The notes below the pieces were generated by a model, which ran no database searches, was not told where the DNA came from, and saw only the letters and a list, made by a program, of their open reading frames with translations. Below are positions 6,485 to 10,929 of a DNA stretch of 10,929 bases, piece by piece (within the stretch, counting starts at the first letter, position 1; every line of letters begins with the position of its first letter). Both the position numbers and the translations under genes were made by a program. This DNA is from Flavobacteriaceae bacterium (GTDB lineage: Bacteria > Bacteroidota > Bacteroidia > Flavobacteriales > Flavobacteriaceae), in the NCBI GenBank assembly GCA_002693605.1, contig NZQO01000141.1, positions 1 through 10,929 on the forward strand, given 5' to 3'.

Positions 6485-6492
6485 CAAAGGTA
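6485..6492 (-). promoter_or_regulatory. Candidate -7 element for the flavin reductase gene
   Basis: The - strand reads TACCTTTG, an exact TAnnTTTG match, ending only 6 bp before the ATG at 6478. If used, transcription would start at or within a few bases of the start codon, giving a nearly leaderless mRNA. No clear -33 TTG is seen at the expected spacing, so it may be chance in this AT-rich divergent region. Confidence 0.35.
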
Positions 6493-6576
6493 CCCAAAGT
6501 AAGTACTTTTATAAAATTTGGCCACACAATAATATTAACAGTTTTCCATTATATTTAGGACCCAATTAAACCTTGT

Positions 6577-7728
6577 ATGTTTACGAACAATGCCCTAACC
6601 CGTTGGTTTTTCATTCTCCTATCGGCACTTATAATAACGCTAATTCTGTGGAACACCTACGCCTTCTTCAACCAGCTAAAGGATAATGAGCGTAGCAAGA
6701 TGCAGATTTGGGCCTCTGCCCAAAGGGTATTTCAGCAAATAGATCTGGAAAACAGTAGCGATAACGAGATCATCATTCAAATTCTTAACAGTAACACCAC
6801 CACCCCGATGATTAGTTACAGTCATCTGGACAACTCGTACAACCACCGCAATATTCCGGAAAGGCAAATTGATACCGATGCGAAGCGAAGCCAGCTCATC
6901 GAACAGTTTATATCGGAAAACAAGCCCATAGAAAGCCGGTACCAGGGCGAGCTGTTATCTACCATTTACTACGGAAACTCGCCTATTATCAACAAGCTGA
7001 AATATTATCCCGCCGCCCTTATATTGATAATATTCCTGTTTTTTTCGGTGCTCTATTTCTTCTACAAGACGTCTAAATCGGCCGAGCAAAATAGACTCTG
7101 GGCCGGCATGGCGAAGGAGACCGCCCACCAAATTGGCACCCCGCTCTCCTCGTTGGTTGGGTGGGCCGAGATTTTAAAATCGGAAAACGTGAACCCTTCC
7201 TATATTCTGGAAATTGAGAAGGACATACAACGGCTGGAGACCATAACCGAACGCTTTTCGAAAATCGGGTCGGTACCAAAGCTCGAGGAGCGCGACCTTG
7301 TAAAGGAGACCCAGCTGGCTTTCGACTATCTGAAATCGAGAAGCTCGAAACTAATCACCTTTCAACTGGAAATCCTTGATAGCCCCATTATGGTTAGGCT
7401 AAACCAGCAATTGTTCGATTGGACCATCGAGAACATGGTTAAAAACGGAATTGACGCAATGAAGGGAAAGGGCACTATAACCCTTACCCTTGAGGCGAAT
7501 GCCAAAAATGCCTACATTCGCGTTACCGATACGGGAAAGGGAATACCAAAGCGGAATTTCTCCAAAATTTTCATGCCCGGCTTTACCACCAAGAAACGGG
7601 GGTGGGGCCTAGGACTTTCCCTCGCAAAGCGAATTATAGAGAAATACCACAACGGGAAAATTCGCGTTTTGAAAAGCACGCCAGATGTGGGCACCACCAT
7701 GGAAATTGTATTGCGAAAAGCACGTTAA
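6577..7728 (+). CDS. Orphan membrane sensor histidine kinase
   Basis: A 383-aa inner-membrane histidine kinase. Two membrane helices (residues about 10-31 and 143-163) flank a roughly 110-residue periplasmic sensor region with no motif I recognise. No HAMP domain is evident; a short coiled linker leads to the dimerisation helix. The H-box is MAKETAHQIGTPLSSLVGW with phospho-acceptor H184. The residue after it is Gln, where most HisKA kinases have Glu or Asp. The ATPase domain has an N-box NMVKNGIDAM (N286, N290), G1 box DTGKGIP (318-324), F-box FMPGFTTKKRG (332-342) and G2 box GWGLGLSLAKRI. All ATP-binding motifs look intact. No response regulator gene is adjacent. Six bases separate its stop from the zinc-ribbon gene, so the two form an operon. 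A near-consensus -7 element (TATATTTA, 6550-6557) lies upstream. The stimulus and target are unknown. Confidence 0.93.
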   Translation: MFTNNALTRWFFILLSALIITLILWNTYAFFNQLKDNERSKMQIWASAQRVFQQIDLENSSDNEIIIQILNSNTTTPMISYSHLDNSYNHRNIPERQIDTDAKRSQLIEQFISENKPIESRYQGELLSTIYYGNSPIINKLKYYPAALILIIFLFFSVLYFFYKTSKSAEQNRLWAGMAKETAHQIGTPLSSLVGWAEILKSENVNPSYILEIEKDIQRLETITERFSKIGSVPKLEERDLVKETQLAFDYLKSRSSKLITFQLEILDSPIMVRLNQQLFDWTIENMVKNGIDAMKGKGTITLTLEANAKNAYIRVTDTGKGIPKRNFSKIFMPGFTTKKRGWGLGLSLAKRIIEKYHNGKIRVLKSTPDVGTTMEIVLRKAR

Positions 7729-7734
7729 GAAATT

Positions 7735-8079
7735 ATGCCGGAAAGGGAAAAGATACTGCATAAAGCCAAGTTGAACAACAACTGCCCCGTGTGCTACACC
7801 ACCGAGGGGCTGGAACTGTCGTTTACCCAGCACATAACAGAAGACCGTTTTTTCGAGCGGGCCAACCCCCTATTGGGAGAGAAACTGTACTGCCATACGT
7901 GCCAAGGTCAAATATTTCCGGTGAACTGGACCGAAGACATTGAGCGGGTGTACGAATACCATAAAAAAAGGGCTTCGCCACAATCGCATTACATGAAGGT
8001 GAAGCCGCTCTTCTACGGGGTTATTTTAGTGGGAATCGCGGCCATAGCGGCCATCGTCTACTTTGCCTTGGTGCGCTGA
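7735..8079 (+). CDS. Tail-anchored zinc-ribbon protein
   Basis: A 114-aa protein of unknown function. Two CxxC knuckles, C17-PV-C20 and C53-HT-C56, separated by 32 residues, form a probable zinc ribbon in the N-terminal half. A charged stretch (NWTEDIERVYEYHKKRA) follows. A single hydrophobic helix near the C-terminus (about residues 91-111, PLFYGVILVGIAAIAAIVYF) is followed by only ALVR, so the zinc domain should be cytoplasmic and the protein inserted by its tail. There is no signal peptide. It starts 6 bp after the histidine kinase stop and is surely co-transcribed with it, suggesting a link to that kinase at the membrane (inference). Its stop is 3 bp from the end of the convergent HIT gene. 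Confidence 0.8.
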   Translation: MPEREKILHKAKLNNNCPVCYTTEGLELSFTQHITEDRFFERANPLLGEKLYCHTCQGQIFPVNWTEDIERVYEYHKKRASPQSHYMKVKPLFYGVILVGIAAIAAIVYFALVR

Positions 8080-8082
8080 GCG

Positions 8083-8475
8083 CTATACCAACTTAGACCT
8101 TATTTTTGAAGCGAGTTCCTCAAACTCCTCTTCGTCCATATCAATCTTATGCTGGAAGGTCATATCGCGCATGGCGTTTATGGGAATTAAGTGCACGTGC
8201 ACGTGGGGCACCTCCAGGCCCACCACGGCCATACCTACCCGCTTACATGCCACGGCCTTTTCGAGCGCCTTTGCAATGCGCCGCGAAAACTGCATGAGCT
8301 GCAGGTATTTGTGCTCGCCAAGATCGAATAGTTTATCGGTCTCCTCCTTCGGTACGCAAAGGGTATGCCCCTTCGCATTGGGATTTACGTCGAGAAAGGC
8401 AATAAAGTTTTCATCCTCGGCTATTTTGTAGCTGGGCAATTCGCCCTTTATGATCTTTGTGAATACCGTGGCCAT
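8083..8475 (-). CDS. HIT family nucleotide hydrolase/transferase
   Basis: A 130-aa cytoplasmic protein of the histidine triad superfamily, which hydrolyses nucleoside phosphoramidates or dinucleotides (HINT/Fhit-like). The triad motif is HVHVHLIP at residues 91-98 (HxHxHxx). The N-terminal TVFTKIIKGELPSYKIAEDENFIAFLD and the GHTLCVPKEE segment are typical of HINT-type proteins. After the triad it has the charged tail usual in flavobacterial members (DMDEEEFEELASKIRSKLV). The ATG at 8475 lies 2 bases past the greA stop codon, so translation of the two genes is probably coupled. The greA-HIT order is common in Flavobacteriaceae, as far as I recall. The in vivo substrate cannot be told from sequence. 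Confidence 0.93.
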   Translation of the reverse strand: MATVFTKIIKGELPSYKIAEDENFIAFLDVNPNAKGHTLCVPKEETDKLFDLGEHKYLQLMQFSRRIAKALEKAVACKRVGMAVVGLEVPHVHVHLIPINAMRDMTFQHKIDMDEEEFEELASKIRSKLV

Positions 8476-8476
8476 G

Positions 8477-8953
8477 TTAGTCGCGTGTTATTTCAAGAAC
8501 TTCTAGTTTCACGGTGCCGTTGGGCACTTGTATTTCGGCTATTTCACCTACTTTTTTCCCCAACAGTCCTTTTCCGATGGGAGAATCGACAGAAATTTTC
8601 CCGCTCTTCAAATCGGCCTCGCTCTGCGCTACCAATTTGTACTTCATTTGCTGACCGTTGGTCTGGTTCTTAATGGTTACGTTGCTGTGCACCAGCACCT
8701 TGCTGGTATCTAGCTGAGACTCGTCGATGAGCCTTGCATTGGCGAGTGTGCCCTCGAGTTTGGAAATGCGCATTTCAAGAAGCCCTTGGGCCTCCTTCGC
8801 CGCATCGTATTCTGCATTCTCGCTCAGGTCGCCCTTATCGCGCGCTTCGGCGATAGCCTGTGAAGCCTTGGGGCGCTCTACATCGCGTAGCTGGTCAAGT
8901 TCACTTCTCAGTTTTTTGAGTCCCTCGGCAGTGTAATAAGATACTTTACTCAT
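8477..8953 (-). CDS. greA: Transcription elongation factor GreA
   Basis: Cytoplasmic factor that enters the RNA polymerase secondary channel and stimulates cleavage of backtracked RNA, rescuing stalled elongation complexes. The product is 158 aa, the standard length. The N-terminal coiled coil (about 9-75) carries the tip motif ARDKGDLSENAEYDAAKE, with acidic tip residues D42 and E45 matching E. coli D41 and E44. The C-terminal FKBP-like domain follows (IGKGLLGKKVGEIAEIQVPNG, 126-146). The ATG at 8953 gives the typical MSKVSYYTAEGLKKL start. It is the first gene of a tight pair with HIT (one base between stop and next start). It is preceded by a leader of over 100 bp with two stem-loops, listed separately, which may influence its expression. 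Confidence 0.96.
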   Translation of the reverse strand: MSKVSYYTAEGLKKLRSELDQLRDVERPKASQAIAEARDKGDLSENAEYDAAKEAQGLLEMRISKLEGTLANARLIDESQLDTSKVLVHSNVTIKNQTNGQQMKYKLVAQSEADLKSGKISVDSPIGKGLLGKKVGEIAEIQVPNGTVKLEVLEITRD

Positions 8954-9019
8954 ATCATCATCGTTATTATTGGGTAATTACTCCTCTTCAATTGGGGTTG
9001 AAAAGTTTATATACTAACA

Positions 9020-9065
9020 TTCCCGCTAGCGCGGGAACGGAAAAATCCCATACGCGACGGGATTT
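9020..9065. promoter_or_regulatory. Tandem stem-loops in the greA leader
   Basis: Two strong inverted repeats lie between the divergent greA and lipoprotein genes. Stem A is TTCCCGC (9020-9026) / GCGGGAA (9031-9037) with loop TAGC. Stem B is AAATCCC (9043-9049) / GGGATTT (9059-9065) with a 9-base loop. Five bases separate them. Read on the - strand, B comes first and is followed by a TTTTT tract, then A, all before greA. The pair could be a 5'UTR structure, an attenuator-like element, or a dispersed hairpin repeat of the genome. A terminator function for the + strand is unlikely because no gene ends here in that direction. Confidence 0.7.
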
Positions 9066-9071
9066 CTCTAA

Positions 9072-9079
9072 CAAATATA
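9072..9079 (-). promoter_or_regulatory. Candidate -7 element for greA-HIT
   Basis: The - strand reads TATATTTG, an exact TAnnTTTG match. Transcription would begin near 9066, just at the start of stem-loop B, giving a leader of about 110 nt that contains both hairpins. A -33 TTG at the proper distance is not evident. Confidence 0.4.
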
Positions 9080-9109
9080 CTAAAAAATAAGTTGTAGTGT
9101 ATTTTGTGG

Positions 9110-9117
9110 TATTTTTG
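9110..9117 (+). promoter_or_regulatory. Candidate -7 element for the lipoprotein gene
   Basis: TATTTTTG matches TAnnTTTG exactly and lies 20 bp before the ATG at 9138. A TTG at 9092-9094 is upstream, but only 15 bp away, shorter than the usual 17-23 bp spacing. Confidence 0.4.
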
Positions 9118-9137
9118 GCAATTAATTTATGTACGCA

Positions 9138-9572
9138 ATGAAAATCAAGCTGCTATCCCTATTCGTCCTCATCGGTCTATGCTCTTGTAAGAGCGATGAC
9201 GACCTCAACCAGGACAACCCTTTTTTGTTGGACCCCTTAGTGGATCTTACCCTTAACCTAAACCTTCCAGAATACAACCAACTGCGGTTTCCTAGCGGCT
9301 CCGTTCAAATTACGCAACAGGGCATAAAGGGAATCGTTATCTACAACATAAACAACGAGCAATACTCCGCTTTCGAGCTAAGCGACCCCAACCACACCCC
9401 CAATAGTTGCTCGAAAATGACCGTGGAGGGAATCGTTGCGAGCTGCCCCTGCCCAGACGACACCAATAGCTATAATATCGTGACGGGACAGCATACCGAG
9501 AACCCAGAGGTGTACCCTATGCAGGCCTACCGCATCGTGCGGTCTGGCAACACCATTCGGGTTACCAATTAA
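9138..9572 (+). CDS. Lipoprotein with Rieske-like fold lacking cluster ligands
   Basis: A 144-aa exported lipoprotein. The signal MKIKLLSLFVLIGLCSC ends with the probable lipidated Cys at C17, followed by KSDDD, a typical flavobacterial lipoprotein N-terminus. The region from about 45 to 144 resembles Rieske-type proteins: FPSGSVQI, GIKGIVIYNINNEQYSAFEL, a Cys-rich part, NSYNIVTGQHT, then YPMQAYRIVRSGNTIRV. Where a Rieske protein has CxH and CxxH cluster ligands, this one has DPNH (83-86) and C103-P-C105-PDD, so a 2Fe-2S site is unlikely; C91, C103 and C105 remain. This fold call is from remembered pattern and is moderate. A second in-frame ATG at 9129 would add MYA; the one at 9138 is preferred because MKIK is the usual start. 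Its stop overlaps the stop of the convergent receptor gene. No function is assigned. Confidence 0.72.
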   Translation: MKIKLLSLFVLIGLCSCKSDDDLNQDNPFLLDPLVDLTLNLNLPEYNQLRFPSGSVQITQQGIKGIVIYNINNEQYSAFELSDPNHTPNSCSKMTVEGIVASCPCPDDTNSYNIVTGQHTENPEVYPMQAYRIVRSGNTIRVTN

Positions 9573-10929
9573 AACCTCACCGTCGCCCCCACCAAGAAAT
9601 TTGTGGTTGCCTGGGGATAGTAGCCGGCCCCCTCAAAGGTGGTTACCGCGCCTTGGCTGTCTACGTCATCGAACGTGAAGAAATAGCCGTTACTTACATA
9701 TTCTACGTTAAATATATTGTTCACCAAGCCCGTAAATACGATTTCTTCTACTAAAGGGGCGGTGTCCCAACGATAAACAAAGTTTAGGTCGTTTATAAAG
9801 AAGCTATCTAGCAGGGAGGCCTCGCTATCAATATTGCCCATATACTGCTCGCCCACAAACTTGCTCAACAAAGACACCTGGAAATTTTTTACTGGGATAT
9901 AGGCAAGCGCGCTTCCGGCTACGATCTCGGGCGAAAAGGAAATGTTGGTATTGCCCAGATTCACCAGTTGGCCATTGCGCGAAGTCACGAAATCTTCATT
10001 CTTATTGGTGCTAAAGGCTATGTTCGGCATCCACCTAACATTTTTCAGGATATTTATTTCGGCATCTACCTCCAGTCCCAGACGATAGCTCTCGCCGCTG
10101 GTGGCACGTATGGGCGCGCCCACATCGTCAATGGCGCCGGTAAGCACCAATTGGTTCTGGTAGTCCATATAATACAGGTTGCTGTTTACCTTTACCTTTT
10201 CTGAAGCGAACCGCCAGCCCAGCTCGTAATCGTCCAGCCTTTCGGCCGTGAAAATTTGCTGTTCAAAATCGCTCCGGCGCGGCTCGCGGTGGGCCCTTCC
10301 GTAGGAAAAATAAAATTGATTGCCGGTATTAAGGCGAAAGGTAGCCCCTGCCTTGGGGTTGAAGAAACTATACGTCTCGGCCTCGTTGAGAACAATCAGA
10401 TCTGACGTTGTGCCATCGGTTTCATAATTTACGAAGCGCCCCTGAAGGTCACCGAACACGCTCCACGCATCGTTTATACGGTAGGTTGCCTTCGAGAAAA
10501 CGGTAAATTCGCTCTTATCGCCGGTTCCGAAATAATACCGATCGAAAATTTCACTGTCACTGGCATAGCGTGCCCAGATTACCTCGCCGTAGTGGTCACC
10601 CTCATACAGGCTGTAAAACGCGCCGGTCGATACGTCCCATTGGCTGTCATTGTAATTCACGTTCGCGTTCAGGGCATAGTAGTTGTTGGCCAACCACCGC
10701 CGGCGTACCAAATCGGTAGTATTGATAATCTCGTTGCCAATTTCAATGGGTTGAAACCCGTACGTCTCGAAATCCTCATCTTCCTTAAACTGCTCGAAAT
10801 AGCCCCTGCCATAGGTGTAATTGAGCGAAACGTTGCTGCTCCAGCGGTTATCGTACTTCTGGTTCCAGAGTAATTGATAGTGGTCCTGGGCATAGTCATC
10901 AACCTCATTCCCGTAAAATTGGAGGTTGC
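9569..10929 (-). CDS. TonB-dependent outer-membrane receptor (C-terminal part)
   Basis: The last 452 residues of a TonB-dependent receptor; the 5' end lies beyond the right edge. The frame is open from 10927 inward, starting NLQFYGNEVDDYAQ, so the gene does not begin at the apparent TTG at 10711. The sequence is a run of amphipathic beta strands of an outer-membrane barrel, rich in aromatic and Tyr/Asn residues. Marker stretches are FFNPKAGATFRL, QFYFSYGRAHREPRRSDFEQ, LDDYELGWRF, GLEVDAEINIL, FTGLVNNIFNVEYVSNGYFF, and the closing YYPQATTNFLVGATVRF with the terminal Phe needed for barrel insertion. The plug domain and TonB box are not in the window. Receptors of this type import siderophores or other iron complexes, cobalamin or other ligands; the substrate cannot be told. 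It is convergent with the lipoprotein gene, with a 4-bp overlap of stops. Confidence 0.93.
   Translation of the reverse strand, partial: NLQFYGNEVDDYAQDHYQLLWNQKYDNRWSSNVSLNYTYGRGYFEQFKEDEDFETYGFQPIEIGNEIINTTDLVRRRWLANNYYALNANVNYNDSQWDVSTGAFYSLYEGDHYGEVIWARYASDSEIFDRYYFGTGDKSEFTVFSKATYRINDAWSVFGDLQGRFVNYETDGTTSDLIVLNEAETYSFFNPKAGATFRLNTGNQFYFSYGRAHREPRRSDFEQQIFTAERLDDYELGWRFASEKVKVNSNLYYMDYQNQLVLTGAIDDVGAPIRATSGESYRLGLEVDAEINILKNVRWMPNIAFSTNKNEDFVTSRNGQLVNLGNTNISFSPEIVAGSALAYIPVKNFQVSLLSKFVGEQYMGNIDSEASLLDSFFINDLNFVYRWDTAPLVEEIVFTGLVNNIFNVEYVSNGYFFTFDDVDSQGAVTTFEGAGYYPQATTNFLVGATVRF

Noticed and set aside
10709..10711. Apparent start of the receptor gene at a TTG.
   Set aside because: The same frame continues upstream without a stop for at least 72 more codons with receptor-like strands, so the gene is only cut by the window edge.
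10669..10908. A - strand open frame of about 79 codons at the right edge that could be read as a separate gene.
   Set aside because: The neighbouring frame is open through the whole stretch to the window edge and encodes continuous beta-barrel sequence of the receptor; the other frame gives low-plausibility sequence.
1..10929. CRISPR arrays, tRNA/rRNA genes, insertion sequences, phage genes or a defence system.
   Set aside because: No spaced repeats, cloverleaf, transposase, integrase or nuclease/helicase pattern was seen; the gene content is mostly housekeeping and envelope functions.

Overview
The window is a housekeeping-rich stretch of a Bacteroidota chromosome, most likely a member of the Flavobacteriaceae. 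Four things point there. One protein carries a type IX secretion (T9SS) C-terminal sorting domain. Several exact TAnnTTTG elements, the Bacteroidota -7 promoter motif, lie upstream of genes, and Shine-Dalgarno sequences are not apparent. A DUF3127 protein and an SDDD-type lipoprotein signal are typical of the group. The gene neighbourhood also fits (flavin reductase, AHQIGTPL-type histidine kinase, HIT protein, GreA). I cannot name a genus. No rRNA, tRNA, CRISPR, phage, transposase or integrase was seen. Coding density is very high; the largest gaps are about 170-185 bp.

Layout. Left part, + strand: truB (tRNA pseudouridine-55 synthase), a membrane-anchored protein with a TonB-C-like domain, and tag (3-methyladenine DNA glycosylase I). 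The - strand block 6478 to 2134 then reads, in transcription order: a flavin-reductase-family protein, a DUF3127 OB-fold-like protein with an SSB-like acidic tail, a clear intrinsic terminator, aat (Leu/Phe-tRNA-protein transferase of the N-degron pathway), a secreted peptidylarginine-deiminase-like enzyme, and a small periplasmic TPR protein. A divergent intergenic region at 6479-6576 separates this from a + strand pair: an orphan sensor histidine kinase and a tail-anchored zinc-ribbon protein. Next comes a - strand greA-HIT pair preceded by a leader with two strong stem-loops. Divergent from it is a + strand lipoprotein that looks like a Rieske fold without cluster ligands. It converges, with overlapping stop codons, on the 3' portion of a TonB-dependent receptor that runs off the right edge.

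Most genes are individual housekeeping functions rather than one pathway. The most notable item is the deiminase at 2653-4395. It has the same order of parts as Porphyromonas gingivalis PPAD (signal peptide, PAD_porph catalytic domain, Ig-like domain, T9SS sorting domain). It also keeps the catalytic Asp/His/Asp/Asn/Cys set and an Arg-Pro-Arg motif at the place where PPAD reads the substrate's C-terminal carboxylate. Other points worth a look are the structured greA leader, the variant H-box (HQ instead of HE/HD) of the orphan kinase with its zinc-ribbon partner, the SSB-like tip of the DUF3127 protein, the ligand-less Rieske-like lipoprotein, and a 13-bp tandem repeat that places three ATGs in three frames at the start of the TPR gene.
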